Source: Euptelea pleiosperma (taxonomy: Eukaryota > Streptophyta > Magnoliopsida > Ranunculales > Eupteleaceae). Taken from it: DNA of 64,000 nt. Every line of letters starts with the position of its first letter. Positions within the stretch are counted from its first letter, which is position 1. The stretch spans positions 31,931,502 to 31,995,501 of the forward strand of contig CM068547.1 of NCBI GenBank assembly GCA_035048495.1. The letters run 5' to 3'. The notes under the pieces are model-generated. The model was not told the origin of the DNA. It did not search any database and saw only the letters and a program-made list of their open reading frames with translations. The position numbers and the translations under genes were made by a program. Positions 11,845-23,823 of the stretch are shown here, one piece after another.

Positions 11845-14800
11845 TCAATGTGGCCTGCCCAATGTGAACTCCAGATTTGGCTTCTTGGGGCTTGTCCCAG
11901 CTGAAAGGCTTGTTGAGTTCAAATCTGATATTCTCTCATGGCTCAAGAACTTTGGGTCCATCTCCTTCTGGAATACAAATTTATTAAAAAAAAATTAAAA
12001 AGTGGTACGTAAGAAAGAGAAAGAAAAGCTAGCTAGTAGTAGTCTAGGTCATGAAATGGTGAGAAACTGAGAATCAAGGTCATCACACTGACTAAGAACA
12101 TATACCATGCAGCTGATCATGTCTGCCATTCTCAATGTACCCTTCCCTCATCTGGTACATAAATATGGCCCACCAAGTCATTCTACTGGATCATCTTTCA
12201 GCCTCTCGATCTTATCACTCATATAGCATCTTATAACCTCTCAATCTATAGCTAAAATAATAAGGTTAAAAACTTAAAGGTTCCACACACATGGAGTACT
12301 AGTTTGAAGTTTGAGTCAAAACTAGTCTCTTTTTTTGGGCAGAATTTGCAAAAGTTTTCTATATCCCATGATCCCATTTCTCCTTGGACTACTCAGTAAT
12401 ATGACAAATTGCCCCATGACTTGACCAAACTACCCTTTGAAAGGCCGTTGTCTTTTTTCTTCTCGTTCCCTTCTCTTGCTAGATGAAAAGAGAGGAGAAC
12501 TAGATATGATTCCTTCTTTCCTTCATTCCCAAAGGAAAAATAAAAAACCAAAAAAAAAAAACCTATTTTAGGTCAAAATTTGCAGCTAAAGGTTATTTTG
12601 ATAGATGGGTTTTAAGTGGGTACCTCAAAAGGGGGAGTGTTTCCTCCATAATCCCTTGTTTTGCCATGCAACCAAGCTTCCCTGCTGCAAACCAGCACAT
12701 AAAAAGAGAATATTATCTATCAGGAAGTCATGCATGAAAAAAGCAAACTGAGAAAAGAAAGCAATCTTTTTACTATTTAACTTGTTAAGAACTCCTTAAC
12801 TTTATCATTTGTGCTGATTGAAATAAAGTTGAACACACCCCATGTGATAGCCCATTACCCATAAGAAGAAACTACAAGGAAGCTTCAGAGGAGTTAGCTT
12901 TGTCACTAAGGTTTCTACCTTATGGGGCTCACTTACTTTGCCCATTTGCCCCACAAAATCTCAAGGACAGAGAGATCTCCATTTCAGGTAGATTTTCCAA
13001 GGGGGATATATGTCTTGGAATGGTAGGAGGAGATGGTTCCTTTTCTTTTCAACTACTAGAAGGGATAATTATCTCATCATGGAGTTTCAATATTCACCCT
13101 GATTGTGGACAGACAGAACAAAGCTGGGATTCATTTCTACTTCTTTTTGTGATCACTTGAAGGTGTACACACACATCTACATATATCCATTATCCATATT
13201 TCCACTCACACACACACACATGTAGAGAGAGAGAGAGTAGCACTTTTAGTAAGCTATTGTATCAATGTAGACAAGATATGGTTACAAATATGAACCATGT
13301 AGAAATTAACTTTATTATCTCTAAGCTATATGTTTTGATGGATCTCGAGACTCTTTCTTGTTCTTGGTGGCTTCTATAGCGAAGAACACCTGACCGAACG
13401 AGGGCCGGCCGGGAACTGGACTGGACGGCTCTCGGTTCTTGAGCATATAGATATACAAACTATGTCCATGGAGTCCCAGATGATTTCTTTAAATATCCAT
13501 GCCATTAGTAGTCCACTATGCTAGAGTGCTAGTATATTTACCTGTGCCCAAGAACTTTGGCTACTAATGGAATTCACTTAATGTTTCACTATGCTAGTAT
13601 ATTAAATGTAGGTGCATAGGAAAATGAATTTAGATAGCTGAGAAAAATAAATTACTGGCGCGAAAACCAATTACGCATTCTTTGTTGAACATCCAAACTT
13701 CAAGGGAAAACTTATTTAAATCTCACTTTCTGACTATCTCAAATAATTTGTTAGAACTCTAGAAATCCTCCATTTTCTGTAAGAACGATAGTCTTCGATT
13801 ATTATGATCGGTGAATTAAGTATAATCCTTGTAATTATAAATTGAGGCTTCATACCAAAAATTAAAGCAATTTCTTCTTGAACTTCATGTGGGTACTTGA
13901 AAAAAAATAGGATAGTTAAACAAAATGCCTGAAATTCAAGAATCTGGATATCCGCTACGAACAAGAATTATGGACAATCAGTTTTACCTCGAAGAATTGC
14001 TCCAGAGGCTACGATAATCCTGATCTTGATTCATATTTGGCCTTCCCTGTGGCACTGATATCTCAGACGACCCTCGCGGGTTGTGAATTTCTAGCATGAT
14101 ATCGTCGGAGATTTCTCTGGTTGATCCATTTTCATATCCATCCATTTGGCCTGGGAGATAAAGAACAATGAAGACCCATCTTCATAGAAAATACTCCAGA
14201 AAACAAGAAAACACAACACTCAGGAATATAGGTATCACTATTATTACCTGAAGAAGCCGCAGGTCTGTCGGTCGTCTTTACCGTCCGATACATCTATAAT
14301 CAAATGCATCACAATAATCTCATATCAGCATGATTTATCATAATGAAATCACTGATTATAGATTACCCATATAGAATCTAAGACAACAACAAAAAAAAAA
14401 TCTAATAGAAATTTAATTATATATTGCTCCATTGATTAGGGTATAGGTTTCTGACGATCGATACAGTGTGTGCAGTGTATGCTTCCATATATGTGTGTGT
14501 GTGTGTATGAATGTATGTATGTATGTATGGATGTACGTATGAATGTAATAGTTAAACCATGGTTATGGGTTTGGTTAGGAAAGGCTAAGGGAAGAAGAAA
14601 TCATTGAGAAATAATAGCGTATCGTACTTGTTTATTTGTTGTTTTTCTGCAAAAGGGAAAAAAACTATCTTTATTCATATAAACCGAAATTATAGGAAGC
14701 TTGGTGTGGTTTAATCTGACAAACTCGGTCTTTAACTCGGCTTGGCTCGGCTAAGACTCGTTTTGATCGAACTCCTTGGGCTTTGTTTCACTCGTCCTTG

Positions 14801-16017
14801 ACTCTTTTTTTTTTCTCTTTTATTAGAATGGCTTCTTCTTCCAAGCAAAAGCTGGTTGTTAACTTGCACAAATCTCAAATCTAAAAGAAAAATGTGGAGG
14901 GTTTGTGAGACCCTATGCAGAGAAGCCTTGGTATTTGCAATGTCTGTGTGATGACACTTATCCAGTAGTAGTGTAGGCTAGAAAAATGCAAGTTCAGCTC
15001 AAACAAAACATGAAGACTGTATCAAAGACTGTAGCTTAAAGGAGTAAAAAAACAAAATTAAGAAGAAAAAAAAGTGGGAAATTTAAGAAAAAAATTGAAG
15101 ATTTTTCAACAATTTACAATACCCATTTGCTTCTCAAGTCAAAGATTGAAAAAAAAAAAACCATTTGAGTTTACTAAAGAATGAGAAATTCTTTTACCTG
15201 TAAATGGGATTTCACATGAGCCAAAGTGAGATCCTTAACATCCATGAGCTCAAGAACTGACTTGGGTGTAGCCCCTAAAAAAAAAAAAAAAATTCAAAAC
15301 CATTTTTCTTAGCTTTTGATGTTGATAAGCTATAAAGCAATGTTGTGTAAGAAAAAAATATTCAAAAAAAAAAAGTTGAGGCCTACTTTCATGGCCACCC
15401 AAGAGCTCAACAGCATGAACAAAGCGGGCATGGAGGGTGGTTGTCCATCGCATTCGAGGTGCTCTCATACTTCTCTTTGCAGGAAACCTTGTGAGGAATC
15501 TTGATCTAATCAAACCTTGAGACTGGAAGGAATTGGAAGTAGTAGTACTAGTAGAAGAAGAAGAAGATTCTAATGGTTGTTGTTGAACAAAAGGGAAGGA
15601 AGGAGGGTTATGGTAAACAGGTATTCCTCTTATGGGCCTTAAGAAACTAAGCTCTTGATGAAGTCCTTGTTGATGTAGCTGTTGCTGTTGTTGGTTATGC
15701 TGCTGCTGCTGATGATGATGCTGTTGTTGTTGATGATGATGGTGGAGTTGATGGGATTGGATAAGATTTCCATGATGCCCATGATGAAAATGATGAAGAT
15801 CGTTGGAGTTAGATTCTGAGACCCTTGGATTTGCCAAGGACAGCTCGAAAGAAGCATCAGGTTTCGCCATGGAAGCCATGGTATGATTAGAATCTAAAGC
15901 TCTTCTCCAAAAACCCAAATCCATCTCTTCATCTGTTCTTCTCCAACCTGATGTGGGTTTGCTGTTTGGAGGACTAATTTGAAGAGATAGATCAGGTTGG
16001 GCTGGAAATAACTCCAT
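11845..16017 (-). CDS. KAN2: KANADI2-like GARP transcription factor, complete, six exons
   Basis: A nuclear DNA-binding regulator. KANADI proteins specify abaxial (lower-side) identity in leaves and other lateral organs, mostly as repressors acting against HD-ZIP III and adaxial factors. Exons, read on the minus strand: 16017-15387, 15274-15198, 14293-14248, 14150-13988, 12684-12624, 11967-11845. All introns are GT-AG, the reading frame closes exactly, and the product is 366 aa. Residue 1 is the ATG of MELFPAQPDLSLQI, the family's usual start and a possible LxLxL-like repression motif. Residues 75-121 are a His/Gln-rich tract. RPIRGIPVYHNPP lies at 127-139. The MYB-like GARP domain covers about 183-245 (PRMRWT at 187-192, HARFVHAVELLGGHE, then KSVLELMDVKDLTLAHVKSH, then MYRTVKTTD). 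The C-terminus is PNLEFTLGRPH, matching KAN2-type endings. Arabidopsis KAN2 is slightly longer (about 388 aa). Exon 5 has a tandem CAGCAG acceptor. The assignment to KAN2 rather than KAN1 or KAN3 is my reading of the N- and C-terminal motifs. Confidence 0.95.
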
Positions 16018-16618
16018 CACCGACACGGCGACAAGTCAGACAACCCCTCTATATCTCTATATCTCCTTCTCCTAAATCTCCTTGTATCAGTCTTGTTTTG
16101 TTGATGAGTAGAGAGAGTTTTCGAGCAGTTTATTCGATGTTGGTGACGAATTTTCAGGTTAGATTTCTGGGTTTTGCTCTGATGGGGTGTTTGAATTGAG
16201 GGAGAGTAGTTGCAGAGATTTGAGAGTTTGGGGAGAGAAAAAAAAAAGGAAGAGGTAATGACAAGGTGTGAAGTGAAATGGTTGTTTTTCTTGCTTGTTT
16301 GTGTGAAGTATATGTGAGACAATGACACTTAGAGAGGCTAAGGGTAGAGAGAGAAAGAAAGAGGAGAGAGAAAGAGATGAGAGAGAGGTAAGAAGGAAGA
16401 AAAGGTGAGGGGGGTGTTTTTCTTTTGTGGACGTGGGGGTGGGGTGGAAGAAAGGGTGAAAAAAAAAGGAGGGATGAAAAAGAAGAAGAAAAAAAAAGAA
16501 AAAAAGGAAATAAGCTTAAGACCTGATTCCTTTTTACTCCTTTTCTTGTTTTCTGTGAGGGAAAAGGAAAATTTTAGTGAAGCTTTAACGTGTGCGTTTG
16601 TCTCTCAACTACTAAGGC

Positions 16619-16656
<38 letters not shown>
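16018..16656 (-). promoter_or_regulatory. Probable KANADI leader/promoter, pyrimidine-rich
   Basis: Read on the gene's strand, the 640 bases before the ATG contain a long CT-rich tract (plus-strand GA-rich 16330-16400) and then (GA)n from the plus-strand (CT)n at 16621-16656. Pyrimidine patches are common in plant core promoters and 5' leaders. The transcription start cannot be placed from sequence alone. Confidence 0.45.
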
Positions 16657-16657
<1 letters not shown>

Positions 16658-17030
16658 ATCCTCATTGAATTGAAAGTTTAGTTGGTGCTTCTTTCTATAA
16701 ACCCTAATTCCCTAACTCTGGAGATTTTGACTTGTTTGAAACTTGAAACCCTAATTTCTTCATATTTTAGGGCTTGTTCATTTACCATTTATAATCATTA
16801 TAATCATATATTGAAAACCCTAGCATCCAAATCATTTTTCTTCTTTTGCTACTTTAGTTCTATATCACTTTCAACCCACATTCCCCTTTCTATAACCCTT
16901 CTTGTGTACATTCATTCAATCTCTTTTCTCATCAATCTGATCTCTCTTATACCATGATCTATCAAGAAATCAATTTGTCATTTTGTTGTAAGATCTCCAA
17001 AAAATGGGATCAACTTTGTATACAAGTCTC
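16657..17030. other. Upstream intergenic of KANADI
   Basis: T-rich and AT-rich sequence with no gene. May contribute upstream regulatory sites of the minus-strand KANADI gene. Confidence 0.4.
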
Positions 17031-17260
17031 ATCAGCATCATTGTCATCATCCTATTTTTATGGGGTTGGCAGCGCGAATCATGTTCCTCCATTCAATTCT
17101 ATCCATAGCCATGTCTTCGATTAAGGCAAGTGTCTTCAAATCTTTTCTCGCTATTTCAATCTATGACCTTTTCAAGCTTCCCCCTCAACCTACACGTTCC
17201 TTCTGGCTATCGCTATCGTCTATTTTACAAGAACGATACAAGCTAAAGATGAAGACATGG
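17031..17260 (+). repeat. Dispersed SINE-like repeat fragment
   Basis: Starts with a CATCATC-type run, then GGGGTTGGCAGCGCGAATC and ATGTTCCTCCATTCAATTCT. The same sequence recurs at 29540-29605 (GAAGTCGGCTACACGAATC plus the same 20-mer) and, shorter, at 19845-19925. The motif resembles the 'GGGGTCGGCTACATGAATC' segment of a widespread plant SINE-like repeat. Family identity is from memory. Confidence 0.5.
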
Positions 17261-17289
17261 CTTTGTCTTAGGTTAAATTAAGTACATCG

Positions 17290-18162
17290 AATATTATACA
17301 AGCTATTTGTTGTTTGGCTTGCAGGGGTTATAGGGGTGTGGAATGTGTGTATCCCCAATCCAATTGAAGAGCTTATGAATCCCTATTTCAAATGCATCCT
17401 AAATGTGCATACAAATCACCTTGAAATATAATTTTTGCACATACGAATCGGCCTTCTAGATGCTCAAACATGCAATTGAGTGATCCAAACCATTCATTCA
17501 ATCCACTGTTTTGAACGGTCGACGGGATCACCATAATTGGCTATTTGCACCATTACGGACTAGGGTTACGCAACCTTTCCATTTGCATAAAATGTACACC
17601 TACAATATGTACAACACATACCGTATAATACATGTGTTTTTAGTGTATTTTATTGATCAGGCAAGAAAATTAAGAGCAGAGTTTTTATTGTTGCGAATCC
17701 CGATGACCATCGAACAGTTTAGACTTAGGGACGACGTCCATCTTAAACAACATCGATGTCATCTAGAGGAGGACGTCCTTTTTAGGGTTCACAGCATCAG
17801 ATGGTCGTCCAGATTTGCATGAATGCATGCCAAGGACCAAGCAACTGTTTACTCATCAGAACACAATTATGGCGCAAATTATATATATTTGTTTTTTCAT
17901 GCGCATTATAGTTTCCTGAAAATATAAAAAATCGTCCTGAATATATCACTTTCAAAATTTTCTGATGTGGTACATAAAAATGAGGTAACCCGTGGAACGG
18001 GGTACATAGTACATTGTAGTGGGCCTTAAAACTTCCGAACGACCTAAATTCCTTGTCTTCTAGATTGTTCTTACGTGCTATCAACCACATAATTGAAACA
18101 CGTGGCATAGATCAAATGGCTTCCCCAGAGATCTTCTAGGTGGGCTCACCAGTATTCTCTTA
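17290..18162. other. Intergenic, no gene recognised
   Basis: Unique-looking sequence with no conserved coding pattern. Frames such as 17511-17822 have no recognisable domain. Confidence 0.5.
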
Positions 18163-18370
18163 GGGCCTGTTTGGACAGGCACAAAATGACATGAAACCGA
18201 TTATGGCGGAAAACAGGTAAACCCCTAATTTTCGAGCCTTTTTTTTTACTCGTGGTGTAAACTACAAGGTGCAAAGTGGGCACCATACGAATGCGTGGGC
18301 TTCTAAAACACAGTTGGCACACATTCAAAAACAGCAACAAACTGTGTTTTGGGCTCTGTCAAACGGGCCC
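18163..18370. repeat. Possible Tourist/PIF-like MITE
   Basis: The left end GGGCCTGTTTGGACAG is mirrored by CTGTCAAACGGGCCC at the right end (reverse complement GGGCCCGTTTGACAG). Flanks are TTA and TTT, so a 3-bp target duplication is only partly preserved. Non-coding. Confidence 0.4.
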
Positions 18371-18799
18371 TTTGCGGTATGTCGTGTTTTTGAATAAATT
18401 TGTGGGCCCTGTTTACAATCCTCTTCTACATTTTTTTTTTGGAGGAAAAACTTTTTTCGTATGACATGACATTGCATTATTGAAGAAAAATGTCCACAGG
18501 ATTTCACATTTTTTTTTTGCCAAGCACAGGATTTAACATTTACTAGTCACCAAACACATTTAACAATTAATTAGTTATTTTAAAAAAAATTAAACTAATT
18601 AATCGATCGGAGATATGGCACGGCAGGATCAACTCGGCCGGTGAACCATGACGTTATATGACATCATAAATAAACTTACTCGAATGATTTTAGAGACGGG
18701 TAGTTTTATTTTTTATTTAAAATTTAGCGTTTACTTTCACCTGCAACATTTTCGGGGTCAATTCCCGGCCTAATTTTCAAAACAATAACAATTAATCAA

Positions 18800-19085
18800 A
18801 GTCTTAAATGGTCTGTTATAACGGATTCATAACATTACCACATTACCGTTATGTCCTTTATAACGAGTCGCATCAATCACATCTTAATAATAAAAAAAAG
18901 TCAGAATATTATTATTTTATTATTTGTCAAAATAATCTATATATATATATATCAAAATAATGGCCATTATTTCTGTTATAACACTAAGCCCATTCTATCG
19001 GTTTTTGGACGTTATTTTTTTAATAACATAACGGGGTTGGGCCATTACCCCGTAATGTTATTACAAAAATAATCTCTATAAAGGT
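18800..19085. repeat. Family D repeat (TAACGG-rich)
   Basis: Rich in 'GTTATAACGG', 'CCATTAT' and 'AACATAACGGGG' boxes. The same vocabulary recurs at 19745-20080, 20595-20940 and 25280-25435. Also contains a short AT dinucleotide run near 18940-18952. Non-coding. Confidence 0.5.
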
Positions 19086-19499
19086 TTTGGAGCGTCTCTT
19101 CAGACTTCTTCACTGCACAGGCGGACTTTCTCTTAAAGAGCTGACATGGCGAAGCGATCGTGCAGTGAAGGGATTTGGACTGACAGTGCAGAAAACCTGT
19201 CTCTAATTATAAATTTAAAAATGCATTCTTTTCTTTTAAAAAAGTTGAAAGAAAAATGTTCAGTATATGAAAAGTAGATGTGAAATAAAGTACGCTCGTC
19301 ACTAAGGACCATTTGAAGGTACCCAAAACATAGATGACACTACTTGCAATTTGTGCCAAATTCACTCTGCGTTCCCTGCGTTTGGACTGCCATACTTCAC
19401 ACTTCGTAATTTGTGTTGTCCTCAAAATAGTTCCAAAACAGCATTGGCGCTAAATTGGTATTGGCAAAGCCCAAAAACAATCGTAACCAATCAATCTTT

Positions 19500-19705
19500 G
19501 ACGACGCTCACCGGATGTCCGTATGGGACACGTGGAACACTCTTAGAGACCACTGACTGTATGGATGTTTGGCCTATCCCTAGGTGGACCTAGAGACAAA
19601 GAATCAGCCTGATTGGTGATTCTCTAACCGTTGGATCTGAGAACACCAAATAACGCTCGAATCAACGGTTTAAAATCAACCCATGAAAAATACTCAAATC
19701 CAAAG
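19500..19705 (+). repeat. Family A element, single arm
   Basis: Contains the family A left arm (ACTCTTAGAGACCACTGAC, GGATGTTTGGCCTATCCC, TCAGCCTGATTGGTGATT) and the loop (AAATCAACCCATGAAAAAT). The right arm is missing, so this is a truncated copy. Confidence 0.7.
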
Positions 19706-19844
19706 AGTACCTCAAGCTATGTACAAGCCATTTTGTTCTTCTTTCAACCATGGTTTAAAAAAAAAGATTATGACGGATGGATGTTATAACGCTGGTTATA
19801 TGACGGTTACGCTCCAAAACTGTTACGTTATTTGCTAATTAAAC

Positions 19845-19925
19845 GGCATCATCATCATCATCATCATCATCATCGTCATCATCAGCAGCCTTACGCCATC
19901 GGTTGGCGATGCGAATCCTATTATT
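19845..19925 (+). repeat. (CAT)n microsatellite joined to SINE-like fragment
   Basis: About eleven CAT/CGT triplets run directly into CAGCCTTACGCCATCGGTTG and GCGATGCGAATCC, a degenerate form of the repeat at 17031 and 29540. The CAT run appears to be part of the repeat unit rather than independent. Confidence 0.45.
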
Positions 19926-20080
19926 CTATTAAAAATGTCAAAACTAAAAAAAAAAAAAAGAGGTAGCATTATAATGGCCGTAATAATGTTTGTTGTCCAT
20001 TATTTTATCTTTAAACAAATTTATTTTGAAAAAAAAAAAAAAAGGATTCGTAACATAATAATATTTTGACCCGATATAAC

Positions 20081-20268
20081 CATGGTTTGAAATCTCGGGA
20101 TCAGAGGCCGGATCGAGAACAGTATCGGCCCATCTCACTCAAGACAAAGTCAGACTCCTTTGGGAAACAATGATCTCGATCGAGGCGACACAAACCATTT
20201 TTGGATCGGATCGGTGGATCAGTAGGCTCTGATCCCGAATCGGATATCGGCGGAGACTTTGAACCATG
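20081..20268 (-). mobile_element. hAT-type MITE, family C, 8-bp TSD
   Basis: A 188-bp element with inverted ends CATGGTTTGAAATCTC and GAGACTTTGAACCATG. Flanks are GATATAAC (20073-20080) and GATATATC (20269-20276), seven of eight identical. It lies inside TAACGG-rich family D sequence. No coding capacity. Confidence 0.85.
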
Positions 20269-20594
20269 GATATATCAGACACGACTGTAACATTACCTGT
20301 TCGTCGTTATAACGTAGGATCACCACACAATTTCTAGTAAGGTCTTAATCATAAGGATCGTCATCATAGTTAGAAAGGTTATAGTTTGTTTCCAATTGAA
20401 GGGCTGACACTTAAAATTGAGACTTGATTGGTGACCATACGTGACGAATGCATGTGAAGTCTTGTCACAAAGACTTTTCATCTTAGGCCTCCTTGCTTTA
20501 ATGTATTTATTAGAAATTCTTCCAATAATAATAATAATAATAATAATAAATATATTTGTCATGACATTTTAATAAATCTAAATTAAGGGTGTCG

Positions 20595-20940
20595 TTTAAA
20601 AAAAACCGTCCGCTATAACAAAAATAACGGCCATTATAACAGATTCAAACCTTCCCCGTTAAATTATGTATCATTTTAACGCTCATAAAATAACGGCCGT
20701 TATTTTCTTTATAACATCCATTATTTTTCTGTTATTCTGAAAAAAATGTTAAAAAATCATCCATTATTTTTTCATTTTTCCATTATTTTCCTTTATAAAT
20801 TTGAAATTCAAAATTTGAATTTTAGCACAATTTTTCCGTTATTTTCCCATTTTTAATATTTTTGCCCCTGTGCGTTACAATCCATTACAACGGAAAAATG
20901 GTAATGCCCCCACTCCGTTATAACGGCCTTTTTTAAACCT
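20595..20940. repeat. Family D TIR element
   Basis: The left end TTTAAAAAAAACCGTCCGCT followed by ATAAC is mirrored at the right by GTTATAACGGCC followed by TTTTTTAAAC. The interior repeats 'CCATTATTTTTC' and 'TAACGGCCATTATAAC'. Superfamily not assigned. Confidence 0.5.
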
Positions 20941-21748
20941 TGGTTTGGAATTAAATCCATTTTTTTTCGAAAAAAAAAATTATAATTGTAAAATTTTTAT
21001 CGAGATCTAAGCAACCACTTAAACATTTTCGAAAAGGATGGTTACGACAGTTTTACGCGGAGTGTCATCTCGGACCTTGATGCGCGTAATTGTGTACTAT
21101 TATTTATATTAATTTTAGAAAAAATAAAAAAAAATAAGATATCCTCTCGAATCAGATAAAGAAACATGTCCATTGTGTCGGTTCCTATAGCCGAAACAAA
21201 TAACTTTTTAAAATTCCATAATTGATAATGAAATCTAAAAAAAAAATACCAATTGATTGTCCATGGTGAATGTTTTTTTTTTTCAAACTTCTTTTTCCAT
21301 TTGTTCTTTCACTGGTTCAACTTTTAATTTTGAAAGATGAAGAGAATTAGGGTTTTGTCTTTTTTATGAAAGCAAGGTCTCAAGGGAACAAGAAAGAGAA
21401 TTTTAAATATACCTTAATTTTTTAAATATACCCTTTAAAAGTTTCAAAAGAATATCTTCTCATTATGGGGCCCACCATAAGTACTTATTAATAAAAGCTT
21501 TAGGGTTTTTTCTACCATCTTCACTCACTAGCATTGATGCTACCCTCATCTTTGCATGACACTTGTCCTACAAAATACCCTTCCTTTTGAAATTAATAAC
21601 CCTAGTTAAGTTGTTTCACACCTGCCATGGTCAGATCTTAAAAATAGGGTTTGTTTTTTGACACGTGTCATGCAACGATGACAATAGCATCGTCCCGTGC
21701 CGGCGTAGAACTCAACCTATCACATGGCACACTCTTTTGGGCCCATTG
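20941..21748. other. Intergenic, AT-rich
   Basis: No gene or structured repeat recognised. Confidence 0.5.
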
Positions 21749-22167
21749 ACTGACTACCGATGTTTGGCTCGTCACTTGGTGGCATGGTTCGAAGTCTCGG
21801 CCGATCCCGATCTGGATCGCCCAAGAGAGTATCCAAACATCCATGGTCGGTCAGTGGGCCCAATTCATCACCCAAATCTTGAATCAACTAGTAGATCATC
21901 AACACAGAGGCCCAATTCATTCTCCAGATGAGTTGGGAGCTCTTTTGGGCCGACTGACTGACCATCGATGTTTGGCTCCTCTCTTGGTAGCATGGTTCGA
22001 AGGCTCGGCCGATCCAGATCGGGATCAGTGGCTAGCGAGACGATCCCAAAATGGGGTCATCTCGCCCGAGATGCACTGTTCATGACCGATCCAGCTTCTG
22101 ATTTGGATCTGGATCGGGATCAGGCGCCCACCGATCCAGCCTCTGATCCCGAGATTTTCAACCATGC
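21749..22167 (+). repeat. Rearranged family C copy with 208-bp duplication
   Basis: A family C element at about 21991-22166 has ends CATGGTTCGAAGGCTCGG and CGAGATTTTCAACCATG. Its left end plus the preceding ~35 bases (ACTGACCATCGATGTTTGG) is duplicated about 208 bases upstream (ACTGACTACCGATGTTTGG, then CATGGTTCGAAGTCTCGG at 21783). No target duplication is preserved. Confidence 0.65.
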
Positions 22168-22619
22168 TACAGACCAAAAATTATGGGCATTTTAATGGGA
22201 TAATTTTTAGCAGTTGGATTTAAGTTTTTTTTAGGTGGGGGTGCTCAAATCTAACGGCTAGAAACCATCAATCAATCTATTTTATAGTTTTGTAGGTCAT
22301 ACACTAGATATTTTCCTCTTGTAAAGAAAGCCATTATGGATGGTTGTTTAAAGAAGAAACATAGAGCTTTTAATATCTTTACCATGATGTCGCATAAGCA
22401 TCGGTAAGCGTTAACAGTTGTTGGTGGGTTCCTTTGCTTTTAGTGCCCCTTTCTATATCACCCATGGGTGACGTACACAGTGGATATCAGATCTGGGGTC
22501 ACCCCCTTCTTCATCAACCAACCGACAGTCAACAAACCTTACCCTTACCACCCCAAATCTACTATAGCTCTTACTTTTGGACAATTTACCACCACCCCTC
22601 CTGAAAATTTGGTTGAATT
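22168..22619. other. Intergenic, no gene recognised
   Basis: Holds a weak family A-like fragment near 22180-22290 (TTAGCAGTTGGATTTAAG, ATCTAACGGCTAGAAACC). Otherwise nothing. Confidence 0.4.
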
Positions 22620-23325
22620 AGTAAGACCCCCCTTGTACTTTTTCAAATTAGAGTTATGACCGACCTTGACCGTTAAGTCAAACATTGCTAACTACTATCC
22701 AAATTTAACAAACATATTAACCCGTTAAGGTTTGGTTGGTCGTCGGTTGACGAAATTCCACGCTTCATTGCCGTTTTTTCCGCACTTTCTGATTTCCGAT
22801 ATTATTAGGGTTTCAATCACTTCGAGTTTAGATCTTAGTCACAAAAATCTTCGATTTTTGGAATTCACGAATCACTCGTCGATTAATCGATAAAATATCA
22901 AAAAATTCAACGATTAATCAACGATTTTACAGAATGTTGCCGATTAATCGACTGAGACCCATTTTTTCCCCTCTTGATTTTGATTTTGCCGATTTTTGGA
23001 ACTATGAATGATATCATGTTTATGAGTTATGATATATTATTATGGAATTATAGATGTGTTTTTCATCCTATGAATATGTTTTGTTAAAAATAACATTTAT
23101 AACTTGAAAAATGTTGTGACATTTTTTTTATTTCTGTCGATTTTTACCGAATTTATCTGAATTTTCCCGACTTGACCCCTCGGTGATTTATTGCCGAATC
23201 CCGACTTTGTGACTACGATTTAGAAACACTCATTATGTTTAAGTGTTAGTCAACAATGTTAACTGACGGTCAAGGGAGTTGACTCTAATTTAAAGAAGTA
23301 GAAGGAGGTAATGTTGAAATGCTAA
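22620..23325. repeat. Element with inverted arms (~70 bp), 550-bp interior
   Basis: The left arm (about 22625-22692) contains CAAATTAGAGTTATGACCG and GACCTTGACCGTTAAGTCAA. The right arm (23244-23322) contains GTTAACTGACGGTCAAGGGA and GTTGACTCTAATTTAAAG, its approximate reverse complement. The interior has 'CCGATTAATCGAC' repeats. Likely a decayed TIR element. Confidence 0.5.
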
Positions 23326-23823
23326 AAAAAAAAAAAAAACCCTGCATTGAGATCCATGAGATTAACATGGGGATCTCCATGGGAAAACGACATAAGATAT
23401 TGCCTAGAAGAAACACATTAAAAACCTAAATGGGTCCTTCTAGGGTTTCTAAAACCATTAGAAGTCCTGAGCTTTGTGTTCATAAAAACTGTGCAGAGAT
23501 CGACGACTGACATTTTGTTTTTATATTGTAATATTTATAAGTATGGACTTTATATCATTAAGGGAAGATTAATATAATTAATCTATCAACGTCAACTCTC
23601 TACCTTGGAAATGCCTGAGTTGAGAATTTGAGACTGAGAAGGGAATCTTACATAGAAATTATAAATTAGGGTTTTTTTAGGGTTCATCTTGACTTTAGAA
23701 TGGCTTAGATCACGTGATTGCGTTGATTATACAAAGAATTTTGTGATGAATTTATAAAATACCTAGAGGCATTTGGGTTTTTTTTTTATTTTATTTTTTG
23801 TTCTTATTTTGTGGTTCAATAGG

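Noticed and set aside
12900..13160. An 86-codon plus-strand frame.
   Set aside because: It lies antisense inside KANADI intron 4 and has no domain.
16017..16328. A 103-codon frame just upstream of KANADI whose TGA overlaps the KANADI ATG (TGATG), looking like a coupled upstream ORF.
   Set aside because: It has no ATG; it opens with GTG and contains no internal methionine. The overlap is coincidental.
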